A stretch of DNA of 50,303 nt from an uncultured Desulfovibrio sp. (lineage in GTDB: Bacteria; Desulfobacterota; Desulfovibrionia; Desulfovibrionales; Desulfovibrionaceae). Location: positions 1 through 50,303 of the forward strand of contig NZ_CAJUBO010000020.1 in NCBI RefSeq assembly GCF_910584445.1, read 5' to 3'. The notes under the pieces were generated by a model. The model was not told where the DNA came from and did not search any database. It saw nothing but the letters and a program-made list of their open reading frames with translations. Of the stretch, positions 10,022-19,488 are shown one piece after another (position 1 is the first letter of the stretch; each line of letters opens with the position of its first letter). Made by a program: the position numbers and the translations under genes.

Positions 10022-12769
10022 ATGGCGCAGTTATCACAACTTCTGGCCCGTTTGCCCGGGGGCAAGGATGTCCACATGAGCACCATGGGCCATGTGCTCT
10101 GGGTGTGCTGGCAGGGGAACCTCTCCCAGGCGGTCAACCAGACGTTGCTCAACTACGGCGGCATGCTCGTGGGCGAGGAGCGTGAGCAGGCCATCTGGTT
10201 CTTCTTTACCGATGACGTTTTTCTGGCGCTGGCGCGGCTGCGGATCTGGGGCAATTTCAACGAACTTGCCGTGGGCATCGAGCTGTTTCCGGGCAGGCTC
10301 CAGCTCAGCAGCAAGCGCGAGGCCAGCCTGGCGGTGGACGGCATCCTTTCCGCCCAGGAGATGCATCCCCGCGAGACCCTGGATATCTGGATCCATCCCA
10401 AGAGCCGGGAGGGGCGCAACGTCCTGCCGGGCATCACCTTTGCGCGCGCCACCGGCAGGCAGGGCATGGCCTCCGTGGACTGGGCCGAGCCTGAGGTGGA
10501 CGTGCGGATGCCGTATTCCTCCACCCAGGCGTGGTTTGCCGTGCTGCATCCTCTGGGAAGTCCGCTGGACAAGGCGTTCCAGGCGGGCTGGAGCAGTATG
10601 TTCATCAAGCTGGAGGGATTGCTTCAGGAGCTGAAAATCAAGTCCATCGTGCAGGAAGGCTTCGTCATGCTCGCCATGGACAACCTGCTCATGCTCCGCA
10701 CCTTCATGCGCAAGTACCTGCACGCCTTTGACAAGGCGACACTCGAACCCGGCACCTACTGGCCCTGTGTCTGCGTGGTCGCGGACCGCAACAACCTGAA
10801 TTTCAACAGTGACCTTCCCAAGAAGATCGGCCTCCAGTGGGACAATCTCATGCCGGATTTTCCCTATCTGAGCTATCGCAACGCCTATCTTCTCGGCGAG
10901 GGGTTTTCTGTCCGCGATCTCCGCTATAGCGGAGGCCAGACCAGCATGGACAGCTGGTGCAATGTCCTGCTGGATGAAAACAGCATCAGCAGCCGTTCCA
11001 TCCCCCTGGTCATGGCCGGCCAGCTGGCTTCGGGCGCGCCCGGCGCGGGCTGTTTCTACTGCGGTCTGCCCAATCATTCGGCGGCGGAGTGCCCCACGCG
11101 GACGTATTTCCCCTCCCGCGCCGAAACCTGGCAGCAGATCGAGGGCATGGATCTGGAGATCATCAATGAGGCGTTCCGCCGCATCGAGACGGTGTTGAGC
11201 GCGGAGGGCATCAAGGGCTTTGACGAGCTTCTCGATGATCAGGGTCCGGCAGGCATCCTGCTTCAGGCCGTTTTTGACCTCAACGGACCCTGCCAGTTGC
11301 GTAATGTGCCGCGCAACTGGCTCTACCGCATGCGCGAACCGGACCCGGACGAGGAAAAGCCCGCGCGTGACGACAGTCCCGCCTGGGATCTGCTGGAAAA
11401 GCTCGCGCGCACCAGCGCCGAGGAACTGCCCGAGCTGGACAGGGAGATCGTTCAGACCATTTCGCGCCACCCGCGTGACCCGCGCCTGCGTATGGTGCGC
11501 GCCTTTCTCCAGATCGAGCGCGGCGACGCCACCCAGGCCCTCAACTTTTTCCGCGAAGCGGCGGGCATGACGCCCTGGCCCGCGCTCCAGGCCTGGAACG
11601 AATATCTCCAGGGGCGCCTGATGGAGGAACAGGGGCAGTTCGCCCAGGCGAGCACGCTCTATACGCAGGTCCTGCGCGTCATGCCCCAATGGCGCGAAGT
11701 GACATACCGGGGCATCATCTGCCGGGTCAAAATGGGCTTTGCGGAGCAGATCCTTGACCAGGTGGTGGAGCTTGTGACCGCCGAGCCGGAGTATTTCAAC
11801 CGTTTCCTCATCGATCCCGCGCTGGAGCGCGGACGGCTGCTTGTATTGTCCTCCCTCTTTGACCTCTGGGAAGAGGCCAGGAAGAACGCGGAAAATGAAA
11901 AAACCGCCGTGCATGCCATGGAAGAACGGCTCACGGCCTGGTTCCCCGACGATCATCCCGTCCAGGCGCGCCTTGGGCAAAAGATCCATGCCCTGGATGC
12001 CCTGGGCAAGGTCGACAACTACATGGCCTTTTTCCGCATGGTCCGGCAGCGTCCCCAACTGGAAAAGGAGCTTGAGGAAAGCATCCAGCGTGAAGTGGAT
12101 GAACTGCGTAACCGCTACAAGTCCTACCTTGACGTGCTGGAAGAGATCCGGGATGAAGCCTCGTGGTTTCCCTTTCCGTCGGCGTTGCGCGAATTCAGCG
12201 CGGATTTCAACGCCAGCGCGGGCATCATCAACTGGGCCTTCGCGAGCAACTTCAACGAGGCGGAAACGTTCAAGCGGGCGCAGACCGCCATCCCCAAGCT
12301 TGACGAGCTTCTCCAGAACCTCAAGGCACGCCTCAAATTCCTCCGCACCGTGCGCGATGCCACGCTCTTCGGCCTGACCATGCTCCGCACCTTCATGTGG
12401 GTGGAGATCATCGGGCTTGTCCTCTGCTTTGTGGGCGTGCCCATCATCGTCTTCTGGGGTGAAAAAATGGGGCTTGGCTGGCTCAAGTACCTGCTGGGCG
12501 AAAACCAGTGGTCCATCCAGAAGGTGCTGGTCATCATCGTGACCATCCTCGCCGTGGGGGTGGGGGCGCTGCGCACCACCCTGGTCTTTGACCGCAAGCG
12601 GGAAAAGCTGCTCGAACAGGCCCGGGAACAGCGTCAGAAAGCGCAGCAGACGCGCATCGAAAGCATCCGGAAACAGCGCCTTGCGGAGGCGAAAAAACTG
12701 CGCCGCCAGCAGGAGGCCGCGCAACAACTGGAAAACAGGCGCCAGCTCAAGGCGCGGATGCAGGGGTGA
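10022..12769 (+). CDS. Large membrane protein of unknown function with CCHC zinc knuckle and TPR-like region
   Basis: I do not recognise the family as a whole. The product has 915 residues. Residues 1-340 form a region without known motifs. Residues 344-357 read CFYCGLPNHSAAEC, an exact C-x2-C-x4-H-x4-C zinc knuckle, a motif usually binding single-stranded nucleic acid and rare in bacteria. A helical part with TPR-like repeats follows (around LRMVRAFLQIERGDATQALNF). Two membrane segments lie at about 790-812 and 834-855. The tail is a highly charged Arg/Lys/Gln coiled coil to the end. No signal peptide is seen. I start at the ATG at 10022, preceded by AAAGGA; the open frame further upstream has no site. 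The next gene follows after 35 bases and is probably co-transcribed. Confidence 0.8.
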   Translation: MAQLSQLLARLPGGKDVHMSTMGHVLWVCWQGNLSQAVNQTLLNYGGMLVGEEREQAIWFFFTDDVFLALARLRIWGNFNELAVGIELFPGRLQLSSKREASLAVDGILSAQEMHPRETLDIWIHPKSREGRNVLPGITFARATGRQGMASVDWAEPEVDVRMPYSSTQAWFAVLHPLGSPLDKAFQAGWSSMFIKLEGLLQELKIKSIVQEGFVMLAMDNLLMLRTFMRKYLHAFDKATLEPGTYWPCVCVVADRNNLNFNSDLPKKIGLQWDNLMPDFPYLSYRNAYLLGEGFSVRDLRYSGGQTSMDSWCNVLLDENSISSRSIPLVMAGQLASGAPGAGCFYCGLPNHSAAECPTRTYFPSRAETWQQIEGMDLEIINEAFRRIETVLSAEGIKGFDELLDDQGPAGILLQAVFDLNGPCQLRNVPRNWLYRMREPDPDEEKPARDDSPAWDLLEKLARTSAEELPELDREIVQTISRHPRDPRLRMVRAFLQIERGDATQALNFFREAAGMTPWPALQAWNEYLQGRLMEEQGQFAQASTLYTQVLRVMPQWREVTYRGIICRVKMGFAEQILDQVVELVTAEPEYFNRFLIDPALERGRLLVLSSLFDLWEEARKNAENEKTAVHAMEERLTAWFPDDHPVQARLGQKIHALDALGKVDNYMAFFRMVRQRPQLEKELEESIQREVDELRNRYKSYLDVLEEIRDEASWFPFPSALREFSADFNASAGIINWAFASNFNEAETFKRAQTAIPKLDELLQNLKARLKFLRTVRDATLFGLTMLRTFMWVEIIGLVLCFVGVPIIVFWGEKMGLGWLKYLLGENQWSIQKVLVIIVTILAVGVGALRTTLVFDRKREKLLEQAREQRQKAQQTRIESIRKQRLAEAKKLRRQQEAAQQLENRRQLKARMQG

Positions 12770-12804
12770 ACCGCGCGTCGCCGCGCTGCTGAAAGGAGTC
12801 CTCC

Positions 12805-13152
12805 ATGCCGACACTCAAGGACTTTGCCCTTTGCCCCATCGACTGGAACCTGACGCCGGAACATGCCGTCACCATGTATCTGGAATGGGGCAACAACGAC
12901 TGGCACGCCGAATATCCTCCCGTGCGCTCCAAGGAGGATGTCTCCCGCTATTTTGTGGTGGACAGCTGGCAGGACCCGCCGGTGATCCGCCTGGTACGCC
13001 GCAATTCCGAGTCCGCCGAGGACCTCGTCACCGTGCCGCTGCCGCCTGAGCTTCTGGCGGACTGGCGTGAGGCCAACGGCGGCCTGCGCGGCGTGAGCGC
13101 CCCCACGCCGGCCATCAAGGCCTGGCTGAAACGGGAACTCGGCCAGGAGTGA
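12805..13152 (+). CDS. Conserved small protein (DVU0772-like)
   Basis: A 115-residue soluble protein rich in Trp and acidic residues (DWNLTPEHAV, YLEWGNNDWHAEYPP, NSESAEDL). It has no signal peptide or membrane segment. It resembles a small family I associate with Desulfovibrio (DVU0772 family), but that is from memory. AAAGGAG lies 6 bases before the ATG. It lies 35 bases after the zinc-knuckle membrane protein on the same strand, so the two probably form an operon. Function unknown. Confidence 0.8.
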   Translation: MPTLKDFALCPIDWNLTPEHAVTMYLEWGNNDWHAEYPPVRSKEDVSRYFVVDSWQDPPVIRLVRRNSESAEDLVTVPLPPELLADWREANGGLRGVSAPTPAIKAWLKRELGQE

Positions 13153-13170
13153 GAGTGAGGAGCGAACGCG

Positions 13171-13590
13171 CTACATGCACCACAGGTCCATCCCGGCCCC
13201 CATTGCGCCGCAGGGGCGTTCGGTGAACCCGAGTTTTTTGTAAAAACCTTCATTGCCCGCGGTGGCAATGAGGACGATTTTGATTTTCCAGTCGGGACGC
13301 CGCTGCGCTTTCACCCATTCAATGGCCCGTTGCGCCAGATTTTTGCCGATTCCCTGCTTCTGACAGGCGGGAAGGACCATGAGGTCTGAAAAGTACGCGA
13401 TGTACCCATGGTCCCATATGATCCTGACGGCACCCACGATAGCCGTTCCCAGGCGGCAGGAGGCAATGAAGGATGAGTGGCGCAGACCCTCGCGGGCCTG
13501 CTCCACCGGCAGCTCCGGCCAGCCCACAGCCTTCCGCAACAGGCAATACTCTTCAGCGGAAAGGGTGTCGGCGTATTCATACTGCTGCAT
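13171..13590 (-). CDS. GNAT-family N-acetyltransferase
   Basis: A 139-residue single-domain acetyltransferase. The acetyl-CoA pyrophosphate loop is QKQGIGKNL, preceded by the strand DLMVLPAC and followed by the helix and the NEGFYKKLGF motif typical of the fold. The acceptor substrate cannot be predicted. It converges with the small gene at 12805-13152, with only 18 bases between the stop codons and no terminator. Confidence 0.87.
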   Translation of the reverse strand: MQQYEYADTLSAEEYCLLRKAVGWPELPVEQAREGLRHSSFIASCRLGTAIVGAVRIIWDHGYIAYFSDLMVLPACQKQGIGKNLAQRAIEWVKAQRRPDWKIKIVLIATAGNEGFYKKLGFTERPCGAMGAGMDLWCM

Positions 13591-13690
13591 GCTGCCGTTC
13601 TCCCGCGCGTGGACTCGCGTTGACGCTTTGCGGGGACGAACGCCTCATGCCCCCCGACGCTTCCGCCGGGCCGTTTCCCCCCGCTTGCCT

Positions 13691-14743
13691 TCAGGCGCCG
13701 GCCGGTGTTGTTTCGCCCCTGGCTTCCTGAGCGAGGCGCTTTTCCAGAGCGGCCACCTTTCTGCGCAGTTCGCGCGTATGCTTTCTGATGCCGGAATGGT
13801 AGAGCCAGATCAGCCCGAGCACAAGCAGGCTGGATTCCACCAGGAAGAAGAAGATCCATTGCAAATGCCGCTCCTGACCGGCGGGGCGTTCCCGTTCCAG
13901 CCATTTCCGCGCCAGGGCCTGCCGCTCTCCGGGCGTGATCTGGGCAAGGGCGGTGGTGATGACGTTGAACAGTTCCGGCCGGTCACGGCGCACGGCCACG
14001 GCATGGCCGTACGAGGAATCCACCTTGCCCGCGGTCTGCATCTGGAGGATGCCGCCGGTCTGGATTTTTTCCAGCAGGTTGAATTCATAGTCAAGCACGG
14101 CATCCGCTTCGCCGGCGGCCACTTTCTGCAGGGCCTCCAGCGTGGTGGCCGTGGGCACGGCGATGATCTCGGGATGGAATTCCTTGAGGAAGTCGTGCCA
14201 GGAATAATCCTTGACCACGGCGACCTTTTTGCCGGCAAGGGAAGTGATGTCCGCCGTGTCCAGGCCGCCGCCGCGCCGGGTCATGATGATGCCCGGCTCG
14301 GTGATGTACGGCGCGGTGAACAGCATGTATTCGCTGCGCCGTCCCGTCTTGGCCGCGGCCATGAAAACGTCGATCTTGCCCTGGCGCGCCAGTTCCTCGG
14401 TGGCGGCCCAGTCGCTCGTGGGCAGGGGGCGGAAATCCAGGCCCGTCATCTTGGCGAGCAGCCGGAGATAATCCCCGCCGAGACCGGTGTAGCGACCGCG
14501 CTCATCGAACATTTCCAATGGATAAAAATTCGGGTCCACCCCGACGGTGACCACCGGGTTTCCCGCCAGCCAGGCGAGGTCCTCCGGCGCGATCTTGTCA
14601 AGGACGGAGGCTTTCTGCTCAAGCAGCCCGTCGAGGGCGTTCTCCTTTGCGGCGAATGCCTGCGGATAGAAGGTCTGTATCCCGAGAACGACCTGAATGG
14701 CGATGATCAGCAGTCCAAGGCAAAGTAGCAGCAACTGGCGCAT
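13691..14743 (-). CDS. Membrane-anchored solute-binding (SBP_bac_3) protein, no output domain
   Basis: A 350-residue protein with an N-terminal hydrophobic anchor or signal (residues ~4-24). A periplasmic binding domain of family 3 spans ~60-290: VTVGVDPNFYPLEMFDERG, GLGGDYLRLLAK, GKIDVFMAA and KVAVVKDYSW. A second membrane segment (WIFFFLVESSLLVLGLIWLY) and a short coiled-coil tail follow. Such domains normally form the sensory part of hybrid kinases or diguanylate cyclases, or the receptor of an ABC importer. Here the protein stops about 30 residues after the second membrane span, with no kinase, GGDEF or HAMP region. GGAGAG precedes the ATG. The permease gene lies 77 bases upstream on the same strand, so it may sense that permease's substrate. 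Confidence 0.82.
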   Translation of the reverse strand: MRQLLLLCLGLLIIAIQVVLGIQTFYPQAFAAKENALDGLLEQKASVLDKIAPEDLAWLAGNPVVTVGVDPNFYPLEMFDERGRYTGLGGDYLRLLAKMTGLDFRPLPTSDWAATEELARQGKIDVFMAAAKTGRRSEYMLFTAPYITEPGIIMTRRGGGLDTADITSLAGKKVAVVKDYSWHDFLKEFHPEIIAVPTATTLEALQKVAAGEADAVLDYEFNLLEKIQTGGILQMQTAGKVDSSYGHAVAVRRDRPELFNVITTALAQITPGERQALARKWLERERPAGQERHLQWIFFFLVESSLLVLGLIWLYHSGIRKHTRELRRKVAALEKRLAQEARGETTPAGA

Positions 14744-14820
14744 GTGCTCTCCACAAAATTCCTGCGTTTGCTGGTTGCGTCCGTGAACGCCCCGGCCCCG
14801 CCAGGGGGCGCGGGGTGGCG

Positions 14821-16350
14821 TCAGCGGCCGGTGGCGTTGGCCGCCCGTTCTTTGGTCCCGTCCTCTTCCTCTTCCTCCTCAGGTTCGAAAAGTACCGGGC
14901 AGCTGCTCCTGCCGAACAGCAGGTAGCGCAGGCGCGAATGCGGGATGTGCAGAAGTTCGTTGCGCCTGTTGAGGAAGAAGATGCCCCCAAGCCCCACCCA
15001 GATGAAGAGCATGATCCACGAGGGCACGCTGATGGCCGCCGGGGAGCTGGGGAAGATGAGCAGGAGGAAACAGACGATGGAAGTGGCCGCGCCGATGACG
15101 CAGACCGGCTTGCCCCATCCCGCTTCGGAAAGGTGCGGATGGCGGGTGAGGTACTTGTAGGCCGTCATGCTGGTGAACAGATAGGCCATGGCCGTGCCGA
15201 TGGCCGACATGTCCACGATCCAGCTCAGGGCCGCGCGGCCGAACCACGGCACGACGAGGCAGAGGGCAAGGGTGAAGAGGACGCTCTTCCACGGCGTGTT
15301 GTAGCGCGGATGCACCGAGGCGAAAAAATTCGGCAGGAATTTGCTCCGGCCCATGCTGAAGAGCAGACGCGTGGTCGCCATGAAAAAGCCGTTCATGCCC
15401 GTGAGGATGCCCGCGAGCACAGGAACGGTCAGGGCGACGCCGCCGAAACGCCCGAAGACCTGGTCGGCCACCCAGCCCGTGGCCCAGGCGTGGTTCTGCC
15501 TGAGCAGATCCTTGTAGGGGATGTAGCCGGCCACGCACAGCGTCACCAGGGCGTAGAGGATGGCGCCGCAGATGATGGACAGGAGCATGAGGTCCCGCGC
15601 CTTGGCCGGGGAGAACTTGAACTCCTCGGCTGTCTGCGGGATGGTGTCGAAGCCCACATAGAGCCATGGCGTGAGCGCCAGCACCACCAGAACGCAGGCG
15701 AGCGGCGAGCGGTCCTCGGCAAAGAGCGGCTCGAAGTTCGCGGGGCAGGCCGAATCCGTGAGGAAGGTGCCCGTGGCGAGCACAAGAACGCCTGCCGTGA
15801 GGGCGAGCGCAAGAATGACCTGGATGGTGCTGGCCGCGTTCATGCCCCGATAGTTCATCCAGCCGAAGAGGAGCAGGATGGCGGAAACAAAGACGAGTTC
15901 GCCCGCGTTGATGTCCCAGCCGGCGACGGAATACAGGTAGCCCACGTCAAAGACGCCGGGCAGCAGGTAGCGCGTGAGCAGGATGAGCGCCATGGCATTG
16001 GCCGCGATGACGCAGATATAGCTGAGCACCAGTGCCCAGCCGCACACGAAAGCTCCCCGGGTGCCGAAGCCCGCGTAGGCGTAGGCGAAGGCGCCGCCCG
16101 CCACCGGATAGGGCTTGATGAGGAAGCTGTAGCTCAGGGCCACGATGCACTGGAACAGCGCGCCCACAAAGAAGGCGATGACCGTTCCCATGGGACCGGC
16201 ATCCGGCAGAAAACGGATGGCCGGCAGAATGAAGCAGCCCCAGCCCACAATGGCGCCAAGCGCAAGGGCCAGGACTTCAATGGGGTTGAGGGTTTTTTCC
16301 AGCTCTTCGCGCTCGTGGCCTTTCACCCCATGCTGTGGCGTCTCCCCCAT
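14821..16350 (-). CDS. APC-family amino-acid permease
   Basis: Inner-membrane secondary transporter of the amino acid-polyamine-organocation superfamily, 509 residues with about 12 hydrophobic segments. The consensus region EVLALALGAIVGWGCFILP opens the first helix, and PVAGGAFAYAYAGFG is typical of the second and third. The C-terminal tail contains an unusual acidic run (EPEEEEEEDG). I prefer the ATG at 16350 because GGGAGG lies just before it; an ATG at 16383 in frame is possible but its site is too distant. Downstream on the same strand is the solute-binding sensor-like gene. The substrate is unknown. Confidence 0.88.
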   Translation of the reverse strand: MGETPQHGVKGHEREELEKTLNPIEVLALALGAIVGWGCFILPAIRFLPDAGPMGTVIAFFVGALFQCIVALSYSFLIKPYPVAGGAFAYAYAGFGTRGAFVCGWALVLSYICVIAANAMALILLTRYLLPGVFDVGYLYSVAGWDINAGELVFVSAILLLFGWMNYRGMNAASTIQVILALALTAGVLVLATGTFLTDSACPANFEPLFAEDRSPLACVLVVLALTPWLYVGFDTIPQTAEEFKFSPAKARDLMLLSIICGAILYALVTLCVAGYIPYKDLLRQNHAWATGWVADQVFGRFGGVALTVPVLAGILTGMNGFFMATTRLLFSMGRSKFLPNFFASVHPRYNTPWKSVLFTLALCLVVPWFGRAALSWIVDMSAIGTAMAYLFTSMTAYKYLTRHPHLSEAGWGKPVCVIGAATSIVCFLLLIFPSSPAAISVPSWIMLFIWVGLGGIFFLNRRNELLHIPHSRLRYLLFGRSSCPVLFEPEEEEEEDGTKERAANATGR

Positions 16351-16531
16351 GGTCCCTCCCGCATCTGGCGTTATTGTCTTCATTGGAGAGCAATCCTTGT
16401 GCCAAAATGCACATGGCGCGGTATTTCTTGTTTTGCGGGTGCAGGGCGGCCATGCCTTTCGGAGTGGCGGGGATGGATGCCTGTCTTTGAGTCGGATAAG
16501 ACTTGATTTGAGAAAAATCTCGGGAAAAATC

Positions 16532-16549
16532 CAAGTCTATTCTGACTTG
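16532..16549. promoter_or_regulatory. Candidate operator CAAGTC-N6-GACTTG
   Basis: Perfect inverted half-sites CAAGTC (16532-16537) and GACTTG (16544-16549), with another GACTTG-like half-site at 16500. They lie about 180 bases upstream of the permease start in a 314-base region (16351-16664) that holds no gene. The site could bind a dimeric regulator of the permease gene. No clear promoter could be placed. Confidence 0.35.
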
Positions 16550-16664
16550 TGACGCAAAAATGACTCACTTCCGGCTGGTGGCGCCGGCATGTCCGGCGCG
16601 CATGCCGTTGGCAAGGGCCTGTATGGCGCCCGCTGCCCGGCCGGAACAGCGTTTCTCCGGCGAA

Positions 16665-17504
16665 TCAGCCCAGGCGGATGATCATGGCGCCGGCCATGAC
16701 GAGGAGTATGGCCGTCACCCGCAGCGCGGTGAGCCGTTCGCCGAGGAAGAGGACGGCCATGATCATGCCGAAGATGACCGAGGTCTCCCGCAGGGCGGCC
16801 ACAAGGGCGATGGGCGCGAGCGTCATGGCCCAGATGGCGATGCCGTAGGAACCCAGGCCGCACAGGCCGCCGGAAATGCCGGGCACGGCCCGGCGCCTGA
16901 GATAGTGAAGATAGTCACGACCGTAGCGGGCAAGGATATAGATATGGAGCGGAAAGATATTGAGGAAGAAGATCCAGCAGGTATAGCTCACGCTGTCGCC
17001 GGAAAGGCGCGCGCCATACCCGTCCGCCAGGGTGTAGCCCATGATGACGAAGGAAGTGCGCAGGGAGTACAGCACCCCTTTGAGGCTGCCCTTGTGGGCC
17101 AGCTTCTGTTCCAGGGCGAGAGTGAGGATGCCGGAACAGAGCAGGAGGACGCCGCCCCAGCCGGCGGCGCCGAGGGGCGCGCCGAGCAGGCAGAGGGCCA
17201 GGGCCGTGAGCATGGGGGCCGTGCCGCGCATGATGGTGTAGCCAAGGCTCAGGTCCGCCACGCGGTAGGCGGCCGCGATGCAGAGATAATAGGTGAGGTG
17301 ACAGCAGCAGGACAGGGCAAGAAAGCCCCAGGCCGCGCGATCCGGGAGCGGAAGGAAGGGCAGGAGGAACATGGCGCCCAGGCCGCCGCCCAGAGCGTTC
17401 ATGGCCGTTTCGTAGAGCTTGTTTTCGCCGCCCTTGACGATGATGTTCCAGGTGGCGTGCAGAAAGGCCGCGCCAAGCACAAGAAGGATGATCGAACCGG
17501 ACAT
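16665..17504 (-). CDS. DMT-superfamily (EamA) transporter
   Basis: Inner-membrane transporter of the drug/metabolite superfamily. It has 279 residues, ten predicted helices and two EamA repeats (AFLHATWNIIVKGGEN near the start; an ALREtsVIFGMIMAVLFLGER signature in the second repeat). A GGAGG site precedes the ATG. It lies 208 bases from the formate channel gene on the same strand. The exported compound is unknown. Confidence 0.86.
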   Translation of the reverse strand: MSGSIILLVLGAAFLHATWNIIVKGGENKLYETAMNALGGGLGAMFLLPFLPLPDRAAWGFLALSCCCHLTYYLCIAAAYRVADLSLGYTIMRGTAPMLTALALCLLGAPLGAAGWGGVLLLCSGILTLALEQKLAHKGSLKGVLYSLRTSFVIMGYTLADGYGARLSGDSVSYTCWIFFLNIFPLHIYILARYGRDYLHYLRRRAVPGISGGLCGLGSYGIAIWAMTLAPIALVAALRETSVIFGMIMAVLFLGERLTALRVTAILLVMAGAMIIRLG

Positions 17505-17712
17505 GCGTCCTCCGCGCGGAGATCCCGCGAAACCTGGAGCATTTTTCTGAGGAAAATATCTGCGGGGCAGATACCCCCCTCAGGGTCCGCTGCCGTCATT
17601 TCCCCGCAGAGCGGGCCAAGCGGCGGAAAGGCGTGATTTTCCGCCTTGTTGTGGAGCGGGCATCCGTTCCCGCAGCCGCAGCGCGTTTCCGCAATTTCCT
17701 TGCGAAAACGCG

Positions 17713-18558
17713 TTAGCCCCTGTCTTTTTCCCTGCGGGACGCGCCGCAGGCCAGGGCATAGGCGCCGCTCACGAAAATGGCGCCTCCCGCCACATTGCCC
17801 AGCGTCACAAAAAAAAGGTTTCCCGCCAGCGCCGGGAACGCCAGGGCGGCTTCCACGCCCCGGGGCAGCCCCGAGGCCGCAAGGGCAACAGGGTCGGCCG
17901 CCGCCAGCAGGCCCGCGCTCAGGTAGTACATATTGGCGACGGAATGTTCATAGCCGCTGGCAACGAAGATCCAGACGGGAAAAAAGAGCACAAAGGCCTT
18001 CTGGGCCGCGTTTTCCGCGCGGGCTGCCAGCCAGATGGCGAGGCAGACGAGCCAGTTGCAGAAAATGCCGAGCGTGAAGGCCTCCAGACAGCCGAGACCT
18101 GCCTTGGCCGAAGCCGTCCTGATGACGGCCGCCGCCACTGTGCCGCCGCCCGAGGAGAAGCTGCCGGAGACATGGAGCATGCCTGACACCACGAGCGCGC
18201 CCGCGAAATTGCCCGCATAGACGAGGAGCCAGTTGCGGAGCAGCTCCCCGCGCGTGACCAGCCCACGATGGACGGCATCCGGCATGAGGCAGTTGCCGGT
18301 GAAAAGCTCGCCGCCGCCCACAACGACCATGATCAGCCCCACGGGAAAGAGCAGGCCGGCCACGCAACGGCCCAGGCCATACGTCTCCGGCGCGGCGAGC
18401 AGGTTGCAGCTCGCCACGGTGGAAGCGAAGCCCGCAAGCGCGATATAGGCCCCGCCCAGCATGGCAAGCAGCCAGACCCGGCCCGCGGGGAGGTCCGCCT
18501 TGGCCCGCATGGCGTCGGCAATGGCGTCCCGCGTGGCGGAAAGCGAGGGGAAGCCCAT
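17713..18558 (-). CDS. Formate/nitrite transporter family channel (FocA-like)
   Basis: Pentameric inner-membrane channel for formate or nitrite, 281 residues with six hydrophobic segments. Family landmarks are GGGELFTGN, the CNWLVCLAIW segment, and GYEHSVANMYY carrying the pore histidine. The SSGGGTVA stretch matches the omega-loop region with its threonine. The gene starts 3 bases after folD and lies in the fhs-folD run, which points to formate uptake feeding formyl-tetrahydrofolate synthesis rather than nitrite transport. The ribosome site is weak, consistent with coupling to folD. Confidence 0.88.
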   Translation of the reverse strand: MGFPSLSATRDAIADAMRAKADLPAGRVWLLAMLGGAYIALAGFASTVASCNLLAAPETYGLGRCVAGLLFPVGLIMVVVGGGELFTGNCLMPDAVHRGLVTRGELLRNWLLVYAGNFAGALVVSGMLHVSGSFSSGGGTVAAAVIRTASAKAGLGCLEAFTLGIFCNWLVCLAIWLAARAENAAQKAFVLFFPVWIFVASGYEHSVANMYYLSAGLLAAADPVALAASGLPRGVEAALAFPALAGNLFFVTLGNVAGGAIFVSGAYALACGASRREKDRG

Positions 18559-18561
18559 GGA

Positions 18562-19452
18562 TCAGGCCGCCGGATGTTGCCGGGCCGAACGGACCGTGTT
18601 TTTCATGAGCATGGCGATGGTCATGGGTCCGACCCCTCCCGGAACGGGCGTGATCATCCCCGCCACTTCGGCGGCGGCCGCGAACTCCACATCGCCCGAG
18701 AGGATGGGCTTGCCCGTCTTTTCGTTGAAGCCCACGCGGTTGACGCCCACATCGATGACGACGGCGCCGGGCTTGATCCATTCCGAGCGCACGAGACCGG
18801 GCACGCCGGCGGCCGCCACCAGCACATCGGCGCGGCGGCAGTGCGCGGCAAGGTCCCGTGTGCCTGTGTGCGTCAGCGTCACCGTGGCGTTGCCGCCGGG
18901 TCCTTTCTGCCCGAGCAGGACGGCCAGCGGCTTGCCCACAATGTTGGAGCGGCCCACGATCACCACCTCCGCCCCGTCGAGCCGCACGCCCGCGCGCATG
19001 AGCATCTCCCGGATGCCCGCCGGCGTGCAGGGCAGAAAGGCCGTCGCATCGCCCATGAGCAGTTTGCCGAGGTTGACGGGGTGGAACCCGTCCACATCCT
19101 TTTCCGGCGCGATGGCGTGGATGATGGTCCTTTCCTCCATATGCCGGGGCAGGGGAAGCTGGACAAGGATGCCATGGATGCGCGGGTCGGCGTTGTGGCG
19201 CTCGATGCACGCGAGCAGTTCCGCCTCATGGGCGGTGGCGGGCAGGGTCTCCTGCACTTCGTGGAAGCCCAGGGCGTGCGCGGTGGCGACCTTGCGGGTG
19301 ACATAACTGACAGAGGCCGGATCCTCGCCCACCAGGATGGTGGCAAGTCCGGGAACCGTGCCGTGCGCGGCCCGCAGGGCCGCCACTTCCTCGCCCAGCT
19401 CGTCGAGGATGGCGCGGCTGAGCGCCGCGCCGTCAAGAATTTTTGCCGACAT
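18562..19452 (-). CDS. folD: Methylene-THF dehydrogenase / methenyl-THF cyclohydrolase
   Basis: Bifunctional cytoplasmic enzyme that interconverts methylene-, methenyl- and formyl-tetrahydrofolate with NADP(H). The catalytic Tyr50 and Lys54 are in SYVTRK. VQLPLPRHMEE, KDVDGFHPVN, the Rossmann motif VGRSNIVGKPLAVLL and PVPGGVGPMT are all conserved. At 296 residues it has the usual length. It follows fhs by 36 bases and precedes the formate channel gene by 3, so the three form an operon for formate assimilation or exchange. Confidence 0.96.
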   Translation of the reverse strand: MSAKILDGAALSRAILDELGEEVAALRAAHGTVPGLATILVGEDPASVSYVTRKVATAHALGFHEVQETLPATAHEAELLACIERHNADPRIHGILVQLPLPRHMEERTIIHAIAPEKDVDGFHPVNLGKLLMGDATAFLPCTPAGIREMLMRAGVRLDGAEVVIVGRSNIVGKPLAVLLGQKGPGGNATVTLTHTGTRDLAAHCRRADVLVAAAGVPGLVRSEWIKPGAVVIDVGVNRVGFNEKTGKPILSGDVEFAAAAEVAGMITPVPGGVGPMTIAMLMKNTVRSARQHPAA

Positions 19453-19488
19453 GGAATCGTTTCCGTTGCAAGAATGTACGGGAAATCC

